Assembly: GCA_963971575.1 (NCBI GenBank)
Contig: OZ020611.1
Span: forward strand, 59,181,381-59,245,380
DNA length: 64,000 nucleotides
Direction of reading: 5' to 3'
Origin: Liopterus haemorrhoidalis
Taxonomy: Eukaryota > Arthropoda > Insecta > Coleoptera > Dytiscidae
Below are positions 10,735-23,079 of the stretch, piece by piece (within the stretch, counting starts at the first letter, position 1; the number at the start of each line of letters is the position of its first letter). Below the pieces are notes generated by a model. That model did no database searches. It saw only the letters and a list, made by a program, of their open reading frames with translations, and had not been told where the DNA came from. The position numbers and the translations under genes are program-made.

Positions 10735-11480
10735 GAAATAGACCAGATAGCTGAGGTCACAGGTTGTAATAAGACATTTTTTCAGTCTTGTGTTGTAAGT
10801 CTCTCGGGGCAGTTCAATTTAGACAGTTAAAAGGTTAATATATGATGAAAAGAATTTATCCGACATGGACTAGAGACATTATTCAAGTGTAAATAAGTCT
10901 TGTAAAGGTTATGGTAAAATACCGGGCAATTCCGTATGTAAGTTTTAGTGTTCGCATGTATAAGTAGTGTTCAGCTAAAGGTATTGAGAACGTATTCATG
11001 AAAAAGTATGAAACATATGAGACAATTGGTTTTTGGAGACGGTAAGGTTTTGGTATCCGTTGGACAAATTAGGGCAGGTATCTGTAAGCTTATTTAACTA
11101 TAGCCAAATAGTTAGAAAATGGTTGCTTTGGTTACTTATGGGATTATTATATTGTAACCGAGTTTAACCCAAAGATTAAACTCGACTAAGCTTTTAGAAA
11201 CAGGCCCTTAGTGTTTGATATGTTACAAGACCTCTCATGTTTTAGTATTTGGTCTTAACTTGGATTAGCTATTATCAACAATTATCAACATAATTGTAAA
11301 CCTTAAGTCATAAGGCAAATACTAAACCATAATCGTTAATTAAAGTAGGTTAGTTAAAATATCGAGTTTAATTCAACAACCCTTAAATCTATCCAAATAT
11401 AAATGCAGCCGGTTTGCAAACCCGGGAAGTTCATATCTGAAACCGCTCGTGAACTTTGCTCATTATTTGGGGGTCCTGGA
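10735..11480 (+). mobile_element. Diverged LTR-like sequence related to the solo LTR at 36637
   Basis: The segment shares ordered blocks with the solo LTR at 36637-37691: CTCGGGGCAGT, TTTAGACAGT, AATTCCGTATG, GTTCAGCTAAAG, GGATTTTGGTGTCC-like, AATTAAAGTAGGTT and a block near ACCGCTCGTGAACTT. The termini are not clear, so the boundaries are approximate. It is probably an old LTR of the same retrotransposon family. Confidence 0.5.
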
Positions 11481-13050
11481 ATTGTTAGTATGTACAGCAT
11501 TAGTACATAATTGAAGTATATTTATATTATATTCAAATAGCTCATTTAGTCTATATCTTTTAAGGGACTGTAAGTTCGTTGAAATCTTTTTCAAGCCAAA
11601 ACTGGAATTCTACGCAAAAGGAATTCAATAACTCATTTGATATTGTGAACAATAATGAATATACTAGTAATATTGAATAAAGCAAGCTTGTAATTGATTA
11701 CACGATTTTAATCGGTGGTTGAATAAGATATTTCATTCAGATCATTATTCGCGAGTAGGTTTTTGTAATGTAACAGTAATATTCATTAATTATAAAACTG
11801 ATACTACATAAATAATACTTACATGAGTGTCAGATTACTTGCGGGCTACCGTAGTCTTGCTTGATAACACAAGTGTTTCTCTTTACACCTGGTCATGGTC
11901 ACACAACTGCACTTGCTCCATATTCACTTTACTACTTTCCAGTATGTCACAAGGCAAGATTTCCTGAATTAATGAATGCGAATTATGCTGCAACTCTTAG
12001 ATACACAAAGTAAACAACACTGAAATGTTAGAACTATTAAATCAAAAGAATATATCAAGAAAGGCAAATGGGGGTAGATTAAAAATGATCTTACTATAAG
12101 AAAATATTTTCAGTGAAGAAAAACAAAATTTTTAAATTCATTACTTACTAGAAAATATTTTTACTATTTTTTTTTTACGGTTCACAGGTATTGTTATTCA
12201 CGGTATTCATGTATATGTCTGTATGGTAGAAATTGTGGCCAAACTGAGTTGAAATTTAGTAGTTTTGGCCTGCTTATACGGAGAATATTGACAGTTCTTC
12301 TTCTTTCTCTTGCCTTGAAGTGTGATGTCTCCCATGGGCGTTAGTGAAAATCTGCTGCGGATTGTAGTTAGAAATTGAGATTTCGAAAAAATATATTATT
12401 CATTTCTTAACTTTGTGCGGAATTAGGTTTTGAAATCTAGAAACGTTTAATGATTGAATAGGGTTTTGACACTGATTATTTTAACATAGTAGATCAGGCT
12501 TCATAAGATAATTTATGTTCAAAAATTTCAGTTTTATTAGAGATTTATTTATAAATAATAAATGAAATATTACCTTGACAAATATGTAATAAAAATATGA
12601 CATGACAATTCAAATTTAAATTTGACATTTGAAACATAAACTGACATGTTTTGAACAGATTAGCCAATATTAAAAAAGTCACTTAATATTTGAGATGGAG
12701 GCTAGGCCTATTTTGGACCACCGTTACCAGGCCCGGCCCGTTATGTTTCCAGTCCGGCCCGGCCCGAGCCCGAAAATATTAATACAATTATTACATCTAC
12801 CCGGCCCAAACCCGACAAAATTTTAACTTCAGCCCGATTAAACCTCGTTAAAAAAAATTTAGTAACATTTAACGACTGGATGAGGCTTTTGATCATTATG
12901 TTCAGCAGTCGTTAAAAAGTGAGCTCGTTCAGTAAAACACTGAACAAAGTAAAAATTCCATTTAGTTTTGCTCCAAGCTAAGAAACGAATTATAAGATAT
13001 ATTGATGTAAATTAGAATTTTATATGTGAAATTTTTGTTTGCATCATTTT
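11481..13050. other. Non-coding interval with two decayed repeat pieces
   Basis: A weak fragment of the (GTCT)n Helentron-like family lies at about 12170-12330 (TGTATGGTAGAAATTGTGGC). A GC-rich piece lies at 12722-12840 with repeated GGCCCGGCCCG words. No gene is supported. Confidence 0.45.
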
Positions 13051-13052
13051 TT

Positions 13053-14097
13053 AGGGTTTTGTAGGTATGACCAAAAAACCCTTATACCGTCATTTTGTCG
13101 TCTGTCTGTCTGTCTGTCTGTCTGTCTGTTCGGTAAAAATTGTAGCCAAACGGCTAAAACTAGAGAATTGAAATTTGGCATGCTTATACAACTCTTTGAC
13201 CCGCACATAGGAAAAATACTAAAACATCTAAAAAACATATCCCTCTAACAATATAAACAAATATGAGCTCATCGAAAAAAAAATATTTTTTTTAAATTCT
13301 GAGTAGGGTATCAAATGAAAGCCCTTAGTACGTGGATTAACGATCAAAATTTTATTTTTGCAAAAACAAAGTATTTTGATGGGATTTTTGCCAAAATTGT
13401 GCAAAAAAATTTTTGTCCCACACCCTGTAGCCCAGATGGTTTAAACTAAAAATCTGAAAAAATTCTAAGTAATGTACATTGGTGTGAACCGGAATAGTAC
13501 AACAGGAATTTTTGATCAGATTATGTTTTCGGAAAATAACGCATTTTTTGTGTTTTTAACTAAAATATGTTAACTATTTAATACGTTGTGTAACGTACCA
13601 GATCAGTAGCTCTCGTGGCGTGGTTGGATTTGTCGTACGCTTAATAATATAAACTTGCAAACTAGGGTTCGAATCCTGTTGATTTTATTTTTTGTTTCTT
13701 TTTTTGCATTTTTATTTTGTTTAAATTATTTTGTTAAAATTCTAGTTATATTTGGTAAATGTTGCATTTAATTTTTAAAAGCGTAAATTTAATAACCAGT
13801 GGAAAGTGTTGAAATTATAATTTAATTCTATGTTTGACGAAATCAAAGGGCGGGACTTATGATGTAAGCAACCAATGGAAGCCATAGGTGCAATTTTCAA
13901 AATCGTAATGAACTTTGCTAAATAAAAAAAAATACTGCATATATTTAGAAACTTAAATAATGGTATTAGGCATTCGAATTAAAATTCATAAAAAAATATT
14001 TTGACATAAAATTTGTTTTGGCATCCCAAATAATCATCGTTCAGTTACTAAATACCTGCAAAACCCAGAAATGTGTGAAAATTCACACTTCACATCA
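13053..14097 (+). mobile_element. Helentron/HINE-like non-autonomous element, copy A1
   Basis: The left end reads AGGGTTTTGTAGGTATGACC, followed by a (GTCT)n tract at 13104-13130. The inverted partner ATACCTGCAAAACCC lies at about 14052-14066, just inside a terminal hairpin, GTGTGAAAATTCACAC (14073-14088), and the end TTCACATCA. An inverted repeat terminal on one side and internal on the other, a hairpin and an internal microsatellite are the hallmarks described for Helentrons/HINEs such as Drosophila DINE-1. No Rep/helicase is present. A segment near 13600-13750 with a tRNA-like B box (GGGTTCGAATCC) is absent from copies A2 and A3 and may be a later insertion. Confidence 0.7.
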
Positions 14098-14310
14098 ATT
14101 TTTTAATGATAAGAGTATTAAAGTATTTATAAAAATTATTGCTATTTTTGACAACAAAAAAAAAAAAATCCCCACGCCTTGTAAGGTAGAGGGATTGGTA
14201 TAAAAAACTGGAGGGAAAATCATAATAATACACATTGATGTGAGCCGAAATAAATAATTAATTTATTATTATATTTTTCCATATTTAGAGTTATTGAGTA
14301 ATAGTTTTTA

Positions 14311-15118
14311 AGGTTTTGTAGGTACGACCACAAAAAAACCCTTATAACGTCACTCATGTGTCTGTCTGTCTGTCTGTCTGTACGGTAGAAATTGTACCCA
14401 AACAGCTGAACATAAAAAGTTAAAATTTGGCATACTTGAACAATATTTTGACCCACATATAGGAAAACAATAGAGAACAAGTTCAAAAAATACGCGCGGG
14501 ATAAATATAAACAAATATGTATTTAATATAAAAAAAATATTTTTTTAAAATATTGATAGGCATACCAAATGAAACCACTTAATGCGTGGATAAACAAAAA
14601 AAAATTTTTTGAAAAATCAATTATTTTTATTGAATTTTTGCCAAAAATGTGTCAGAAAACATTTGTCCACCCCCCTATCCCTCAAAGGAATTGATCTAAA
14701 AATCTTTAAAAAACCTCCGTAATGAACATTGATGGGAACCGAAATATTTCAACAGGGATTTTTGATTAGATAAATGTTTCGAAAAATGTCGATTTTTTGT
14801 GTCGGTGATAAAAAAATATTTTTTTAAAATTTATTTTGTGGTGTCAAAAGAAAGCTCTTAAAACGTAGATTACGGAACGATAGATAGTTTTTTGAAATTC
14901 ATTTCTTTTAACATGAATTTAGCCAAAACTAAGCAAAAATTCTTGTCCCGCACCCTTTTACCAAAGAGAGTTAACAAATAACGAATAAAAGTGATTATCA
15001 AAAAAACTGATGATTTTGATGTGATAAATATAACTAGACATCCAGTATTATGTTGACTTCTTACACCTATGAAATGCCTGCAAAACCATGAAATGTGTGA
15101 AAATCCACACTTCACTTC
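14311..15118 (+). mobile_element. Helentron/HINE-like element, copy A2
   Basis: It begins AGGTTTTGTAGGTACGACC, has (GTCT)n at 14359-14379, the family block GTAGAAATTGTACCCAAAC, and ends with GCCTGCAAAACC, the imperfect hairpin GTGTGAAAATCCACAC (15095-15110) and TTCACTTCA. It lies about 210 bases after copy A1 in the same orientation. Confidence 0.7.
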
Positions 15119-15295
15119 AATTTATTTATGCTTAAATCGATGATTTTTTTTCAAATATCGTACAAATTTATATTTATGGGAACAGAGTCAAAAATCAGCT
15201 TAAAAATATTTCCAATTATGAACTACCTTCGAAATTTATATAATTTTATCTTTTTAATTATCACTGCTGCTTTAAATACACCATTAAGTAAGTAA

Positions 15296-15545
15296 GGATC
15301 GCATTGCCCCATTTCCTTCTAATTTTTATCTTCCGATATTGTGCAGTCAGCTCTAGGGTCAACTCTACCTCAAGTATTTAATACTTAAAATGGTACCTGT
15401 TTATTCAAGAATAATAGGACCGGTAGAAACGCCACATTGACTACGTGGCTTTCATATCTGTGGCCGGCGGTCTAGAAATGGAGAACTTACCTTATCTGCC
15501 CCTTATACGGCTTTCTAGGAGTTGGGAACCTATTATTTTATTTAT
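15296..15545 (+). mobile_element. SINE copy 2, body
   Basis: It matches the 8641-8970 copy from the TTCCGA block through TTTAATACTTAAAATGG, GGCCGGCGGTCTA, GAACTTACCTT and GTTGGGAACCTATTATTTTA. The tRNA-like head is degenerate or missing. It follows copy A2. Confidence 0.6.
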
Positions 15546-16600
15546 TAAGTAAATAAAAACGTGAATACAGTAAAAAAGTAAGTTGATTTTTAGTTTTCGC
15601 CCAGAATTTGCAATTTTATCCCAAGAAAAAATAACAAATAACTAATAAAAATATTATTACATATTTTAATGCTGGTGAAGGATTAAACACATGATAAGAA
15701 ACATTACTTTATTGAGATTTACATGATCAGTAGATATCCAGAACAACAGTATTGCATTCTAATGTAACATATTATAGCACAATACCCATACATTATAATA
15801 TGTGTTATATTTCATCTTCATATTCTTATATGTATATCATTTGTTATACAGTAAGCGTCAGGTTTCACAGAGAGCATGGAAAACAAAATAACCGACACAG
15901 ATCATAGAATGGGGCTCAGCGGACAAACCCGGCAATATGGCAGGGAACGTACGCAAATTCCATGAACCGTGTTTCCAATATGGAGAAGTGACAGTGCATT
16001 TTACTATACAAAATATTTACATTCGTAATACATGTGCAACAAAGTATTTACACAAATCAAATATGACTATCTATACAAAATCGTACTGAAATAATACTAA
16101 CGCACATTTAATCTCGTTATAATTTTACATATATAACAATAACATTAATTATATATAGTTAACAAGTAATAGTTAAATCATATTAAAAAGTATAGGTCAT
16201 TACAATTTTTGAAACGATTAATGTCACGATGCATAATTCGCCAAGTTTGGTATTCAAAGTTCTGATAATCAATTGACCTATCAATAACCGGCCTGGTATT
16301 AAACATGTAAGAAGCCATTAGATTTTTTAACAAGTTTATTTGGATTCATTGGTAGTTCCGAAGCATCTACACCTGAAATAAGAAACTCTATAGAAAAGAA
16401 CATAATTAGCGCCTTACACAACCAGGACTCAGAGATTAAGAGACGATTTGGCAGTTTTTGGAATTCTAAGACAAATATTAACAAGTGACCTCATCTGCCT
16501 TACTAGAAAGATCTCTCCCACGAAAATCTGTGGAGAAACTACGAGTCGTTCAAAGATCAATAAGAAGAGCAAAGGTTGGATTAACAGTTCTGGATCGAAA
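15546..16600. other. Non-coding AT-rich interval
   Basis: No gene or repeat with a partner in the window is supported. Short frames here have no recognisable domains. Confidence 0.4.
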
Positions 16601-16900
16601 ATGTAGATCGGCAGCAAACGAAAATATGTGACATAATTGGAGGAATTGCATGTCTTAAGTGGCAACAGGCAGGTTATTTTGCTCGAGACAATTATAAAAG
16701 AAACTGAGCCAGATAAACTACCCGGACGACAGAAGATATCAAAATAATGGTAATTTGCTGCAACGGTACAGGACTTAGAGGAGTGAAAGGGGCAGGCCTG
16801 TGTCCAGCAGTAGACGTTAAAGGCTGCTTGATGATGATGATTATGATTATAATGAAGATGTTTATGATGATGATAATGATGACGTTGTTGATGATGATAT
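16600..16900 (+). mobile_element. Non-LTR retrotransposon 3' end with GATGAT tail
   Basis: The segment contains a decayed LKWQ-AGYFAR coding block (family pattern LKWQWAGHxAR). It is followed by GGCAGGCCTGTGTCCAGCAG, then TAGACGTTAAAGGCTGCTTG and an irregular GATGAT tract. This is the usual 3' end of insect RTE/CR1-like LINEs, where a GCAGTGGA...GGCTGATGATGAT end follows the reverse-transcriptase C-terminus. Coding frames are broken. A His-rich minus-strand frame here is a by-product of the ATGATG tract. Confidence 0.65.
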
Positions 16901-16968
16901 AAATAGCGAGTATAGAACAAGCAATCGATTAAAAATATTAAAATACCAACAAATCGCTAACAGAACCA

Positions 16969-17453
16969 GGCTGGAGTAAAGAATAGGTGACTACAAAGTT
17001 ACAAATTTCTTTACAGTACATAATACACAACAACTTCACTAAATAATTCAAGCATTATCAGTGTTTTTAAAACAATGGTGTCTGATCTAGAAACGTATGC
17101 ACAATGATATACATTTTTAATTGGGCTAATATGGGGGAAAATAAAGTACAACGTACCTAAAACAGGGTAATTGGGTTAGGTTTAGTTAGTAAAAGTCTAG
17201 AACTGAGCGGAGAGAGCTAACCTATCTTCTAGTTTGATGACAAAACACTATCTTAGGTTAGGTTGGGTTAGTAAGAATTTGCTTAGAAGAAGCCGAGCAA
17301 AGCGAACTCCCTATCTTCTAGTTTAAAGACAAAACCTGGTTTGATGACACCCACACTAATGACACCATGTGTTTAGGATCACTGTACATTGAATAAATCA
17401 CGTGTGCATGACGCACGCGCAGTTTTGTAGTCACCTATTCTTTACTCCACCCC
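16969..17453. mobile_element. Terminal-inverted-repeat MITE
   Basis: The left end (16969) and the reversed right end (17453) share GGAGTAAAGAATAGGTGACT and continue with ACAAA, giving an inverted repeat of about 27 bases. The short word CAGAAC flanks both sides and may be the target duplication. The interior has two copies of a GTTAGGTT...CTATCTTCTAGTTT segment (17175-17240 and 17253-17325). No transposase. Superfamily undetermined. Confidence 0.65.
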
Positions 17454-20400
17454 AGAACTTGAGTGATGCTAATGAAAATTCATATTTTTCTGCTGTGATA
17501 AATACCCTTAAATAATTGTTGATGAGAAAGAAATATATGAACTAAATACATTCCTTGGAAATGTTGTTCAGGCTAAGGTCGCTAAGAGTATCATGGATAG
17601 AAAGGAGATCTAATGCATCAATTATCGAGGAAAAGGGAGAAGCTATCGATAATATTTCATAACTGAATAGCCACTTTCTTGTGCAATAACGAATCGATGA
17701 CAACCTAAAGAGATTAGTTCTACAAGGTAAACTTGATGAATGGTGTCGTAGTCGGTTGACTATCGACTGGACAGATTGTATTATAGAGGTAACGGTTGGT
17801 CTATTATAGAAACTGAAAGAAAGACAGAACTCGAGTCGTTGGAAAGATATAATGAAGAATAGACTAACAATTTTTCCATAAAATATAGAACAATATGTTA
17901 TAAGACAGGCCTCTAGGTTAAAAAATAGTAGAAGACCGAAGCAAACCTGAGCAAACTGTGTAGATTCTGGATATTGCTGATGACTTGATCAATTTCTGGT
18001 ATATACAATTGCTTTCTATGCTGTGGAATTTTGGTTATTTATAACAGAAAACTTGACTCCTTTAAGTTAAGGTAGTGGAAGTGTTTGTTTTACGCTTGTT
18101 TAGCATAGAATTCTCCAATATTTTGGTCATGTGTAATGGCATTTTGATGTCCTAGAAAAATTGGTCATCCAGGGTTGGTTGGTCATCAAGGTCTTCTAAA
18201 AGGTGGATAGACCGTATGAATCTACTATATCAAAACTAGAAGATACCATCAGAAAGACCGGTAAGATTGTGCATCCAGGCTGACTATAAATATACGTGTC
18301 ACGACTTCTCAGTACTGAGGAAAACGACTGGAGAAAATGTCACTGTTAGCCAATTCCTCTGAGTTGCAAAGAAGCATAAAATAACGCAATGGACGAATTG
18401 CTTGCATCTATATAGCAATTTAACTCTGCTTGGCTATGCTTTTTAAGTTCTCTCTGGATGCAATTGAACGATCGAACCACTATATCTATATTTAAACACC
18501 AGTTGTGCTGTTGCGTATCTTAATGATGGGACAGATATAATATTAAGTGAATTATAATATATAAAAAATTGTTAGCAATTTTAATACTTCTAAACTACAT
18601 ATGACCTATAACAATATAACTTGCTTATCTAGACCAGAGGTTAGCAAATTAAAGTTGGCATCTAGTTGAACCTTAAATACTAGGCAATCGAGTAAGATCT
18701 CATTTTTGGCTTAGTTCATGCGACTTTAAAATTTGCTGATTCCTAGTCTAGGTTACCTGAGCTGTAGGTAATCTTGGTTAAGACATGTACGTATTTGAGT
18801 CCAATTTTTTCAAAATTTAGAAATACATAGTAAGCATAACTTTTGGATACTAACCTTTATAACAAGATTATTATCCAGACGTTGTCAAGAGTCTGTTGCA
18901 TTTCTAGTACCTGAAAAACAAATAAGGCATATAACGAGATTAAAGCAGTCTTAAACTATTCAAGAGTTAATGATTTCTAAATATCGTTTTCAACTCGTTG
19001 TTGAGGCAAAATAACCATTATATCAGTACGTTTTGATATAATCTTAAAATAACTTACATTTAAATCACAGTTTGAAACGAATCAAAAAGGAAATTTACAT
19101 ATAAGTACTTATCTATTCGCATTATATATTACAAGAGCTACTATACCTGTATGAAGTATAAAAACTAGCAATATATTGCTCTAGATTGGATACATTTGTT
19201 CTAATTTATCTTAATTACAGTAATTACATGTGGGAAACTATTGTGACGAAGGTATTACTGTGATATATATACAATTTGTTTCGTCACAAGAGGTTCCAGT
19301 TTATAAAGCTCATTAAGGTACAGCATATATTCTGTGTCCAACCAATTTAGGTTCGCGTAACAATGACAATTAATTAGTAGTACAACTAACATGTCTTTTG
19401 CGAATATTACGCTTTGAATTGAATATTTTTCTTAATATTCAACGAAGGAAAGAACAGAAATAAGTAAAAAAATAAATAGATATCTATATAAATACACAAA
19501 TGTTAAAAGTATTCTTCTTTTTGGAGCTTAGCTTTTTGTTTTAGCAATTTAAGACAACCCGGGATAAATTGCAGACTCATGTAAATAAATGTCATGCAAA
19601 TTTTAAAAATATATGGCCAAACGAATATTAGATGAAGAATTATAGAAATATACTGGTTACGATATCATAAAAACAACCAAAATATGCAGAATACCTCAAG
19701 AAAGTCTTCTGATATCATAAAATGAGGTCAAGAATTGAATCCACCAGGTAAAAGAAATATGGGGGCGACTAAATGATACATGGAAAGGGAGCATCAGGGA
19801 AAAGGAGGTGTTTCTCGGGTAATGGTTAAAACAAAAGTAGGAGGTAGAAAACTGTGGAAAGAATTATTGCAGAAACAGTGAAGAAGTCAACACAGTCAAA
19901 GAAACAACGATTGACCGAGCAACAATTTCGAAACGATTGCATGCAATCTTTGAAGAAAGCATTACTTCGTACAACAAATATGTTACGTTACTTACCAGGC
20001 AACGTAATAAGATTTTTTTTTTGTGGAAAATAGCTACCGGTGAGGAAAAATTGATTATATACATCAATACTATACGCATAAATTCATGAATAAACCTCGG
20101 CTGGTCATCAATATTAACCACAAAAGAGTCCAACACAAGAAGGTCCTTCTGTGCATTTACTGTTACTGCCGAGCGCTATGGTTGTCAACTGAATATTTGG
20201 TCGACGAAATGGAAAAGAAAAGATCATTTAATGAAAAAGGATGCCAGTTATTTGCTATATGATAGCAGTAGTTGCTCTTACTACTTAGCAAACCACTTTA
20301 ACAGAAACTAGGAAGTGCTCCTGCACGGGACATATTTACTTGACTTGGCGCTTTATTATCATTTATTTAGATTAATGTAGATCACTTTAGCAGCAAGGCT

Positions 20401-20587
20401 TTTGTGATATGAAAATTGAACAACGATGTCGCTGAAAGAAAGCCGTTAATTCTTTTTAGAATTCTGGAAATCGAAATTTACGGACTTACTCTTTAGGCTG
20501 CTAGGTGTGTAGTTCTATATTTTTTACACTTTCCTTGTTACAAGTTCCAATATCGTAATTTTCCATGGCGTACAACTAAATAATAGA

Positions 20588-20590
<3 letters not shown>
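17454..20590. other. AT-rich interval without supported genes
   Basis: I examined this stretch on both strands and saw no domain, tRNA or clear repeat. A 90-codon minus-strand frame at 19864-20136 has no recognisable similarity and no compositional sign of coding. Confidence 0.4.

Positions 20591-20591
<1 letters not shown>

Positions 20592-20632
<41 letters not shown>
20592..20632. repeat. (AT)n microsatellite
   Basis: An uninterrupted AT dinucleotide tract of about 20 units. Confidence 0.95.
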
Positions 20633-20637
<5 letters not shown>

Positions 20638-22031
20638 CAAAAAATAAAACATACTAAAATATGAAGAAATTATTGCATTTAGTAAGAACTGATATTTCAG
20701 CACTAAATTTTTGATTTTTATTCTTTAATCTGATTCTGCTTAAACATTTCTTTATGGCACTTAGCACCAAAGATCATACTATATTGTGACGCGCCTTTTA
20801 CAGATGGACACTTAACAGATTTTAATTTTGATATATTTATATATAAACAAACAAAAGCTGATATGTAATTAATAAATTCGGTATGTTGTTATTTCTTTGA
20901 AATAAATTTAAAATAGTTGTTCTTTCAATTAAATGATTAAATAACAAATTTTAATTACTATAGATTATAGAGTATTGCTACTGTTTACAGTACTGGAGAT
21001 AAATAAAATATTATTGCTTAATTTCCCTAGTTACAAAATAAATCTAGTTATTCGCTTACATTTGAACATACCGAACGGAATTATCAATGCGTAAATTAAA
21101 TCATAATTAAACCATTTAATATAATGTAATATTTTCATGAAACATATATAGAGACTGTCATCCAAAAGTCTGGGTGTTACATTATTATATTTGAAATTTA
21201 GAAAATTTCTGGGAACTTGTTAATAGAAATTTGTCATAATTTTTGCATCTTTGTAATGCAAATTTATTATGAAATATAGGTTTTGATATCCATTTTTTGG
21301 GCACACTATTTTTAATGATAACCATAGGTATATATTTCTTTGGTCTATAGATTTAGGTCCAGAAAAATATTGTAAAAGAATAAAAAGAAATCTCACCAAT
21401 AAATCGCATACGATGGTTCTCTTTTTGTACATAGATATTTGTCAGTTTCAAGTCCTTGCCCTAAATCTTCGGTTAACTGATTCCTCTATCTTTTGTGAGG
21501 TCTTCCCACTGATTAAAAAGTATTTGTTTTTCTTACCAGATCTTTTTCAATATTCTGTCCATATTTATCCTTATCACGTATCATGTCTTTTGTAGTTGTC
21601 TACTTCTCATGTCTGGTGTCATATCTGATTTTAAATACACTTTACTAATGTATTCATTTTTAGTACTTCTCTCTTTAACATTTATCTAAATGGGACCAAA
21701 TTTTCAAACCCTACAGGTATCTATTTCTCATTGTTAAGGTTCATGTTTCGAATCTTGGTGTTTTTGGACAGGAGTTTTGTTTTGAAGATTGAGGCGAATG
21801 AAAAGAAACACACAATAACAGAATCATTTTTCTGATTTCTTGTTATGTTTGATTTACTTGATTTATCATAGTATCTAAACATTTGAAGGTGAATCTCTCA
21901 GTTCTTTTTTCATGACTTTGTCTACTTACAATGGAATACTTGTTCATTTTTTCATTACTATTGGCGAGTCATCAACACCTTACATTTTTTTTTTTTTTAA
22001 TAAATTTATTTACGGCTGTCAATATCTAGAT
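20633..22031. other. AT-rich interval without supported genes
   Basis: Two overlapping opposite frames near 21220-21595 are short and hydrophobic but show no domain. Nothing else is supported. Confidence 0.4.
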
Positions 22032-22976
22032 CAGTGGTTCTCAATCCGTGGTCCGCGACACACTGGTGCTCCGTGAAGCCACTTCAAGTTTTCCGCGAAA
22101 AACCAAATAAACAATTAAAAATTGTTGCAAATAAAAATCAATACAATGTAAAATAATTTTGAAAAATATTTGCCATTGTTAAACTAAACAATTGGATTGG
22201 ATAAAAAAACCGTTTGTTTCTTCTGATTTTTCCAGTTTTACTCTGAAGAACTGACGAAGAAGAAGAACTGACGTCACTCTCTTCGGATGGTAGAAAAAAT
22301 TAAAGTTTATTGAAAATACTCCTGAATAAATCTGGATCTCTGTTAAAGATGAATACCCGTAGTAATACTAATAATAAATATGTCTAGCAAAAAAAAGCAC
22401 GAAACACATTATTATTATATTCCACATATCTTTGCGATGGATTTGCAACGATGGTTAATATTAAAACAAAGAAACGCGAGAGCCTGGGAAATTTAGAAAA
22501 GGAGATACGAGTGGCTTTAACATTTATTTGTCTCAATATTACTAAAATCTAAAAAGATCACCAAGCTCATGTACCGCATTAAATATGAGATTTTTTAAAA
22601 AGTATTACAATTTTAATCCATATAGTTATTTTATTCTCTTATAAAAGTAACACTTTGAAGAAGGTGTGGACATCCCGCGCACGCGAGACAAATCTTTGTT
22701 GCTGTTAAAATCTTCAAATATTAATTAGGTTTTTCGTAGTTCACGGAAATAAAACCGAACAACCGTGAACGATTGCAGATGGTTTACAAAAAACAATTGT
22801 ATTCGTCCCATTAATGTTGATGAATAAATCCTTTTTCTTCAGTTTTGTTGCAATTAAAATTACCATAAAAATTAAAAAAATTAAATTAAATAATTTTGGA
22901 ATTTAAATTGGTGTGCACCGAAAAAAAAAAAATGTGTGCCTAAGGTACCGCGAGGTAAAAAGTTTGGCAAACACTG
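22032..22976. mobile_element. hAT-like non-autonomous element, 945 bp
   Basis: The left end is CAGTGGTTCTCAATCCGTGG and the reversed right end is CAGTGTTTGCCAAAC. Flanks are ATCTAGAT and ATCTGTAC, sharing ATCT at the start. The left end resembles the hAT MITE at 57774 (CAGTGTTTCTCAA, then GTGGTCCGCGG). The interior has no transposase. Confidence 0.6.
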
Positions 22977-23079
22977 ATCTGTACAGTACTTACATTTTTG
23001 GGTTACATATTTATCAATCTATGTAAGTCATAAAGAGAGAACTAAATATATATGTAAATGAATAATGGATATTTAAATA

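Noticed and set aside
13610..13690. Possible tRNA gene with B box GGGTTCGAATCC
   Set aside because: A box and B box words are present but I could not form a convincing acceptor stem or anticodon arm; it is more likely a SINE-type promoter inside a repeat.
16429..16920. 163-codon His-rich minus-strand frame
   Set aside because: The His/Asn run is the reverse reading of the GATGAT tail of a LINE; no domain follows.
17170..17270. TTAGG-like words suggesting an insect telomeric repeat
   Set aside because: There are only a few scattered GTTAGGTT words, not a tandem array, and they belong to a MITE interior.
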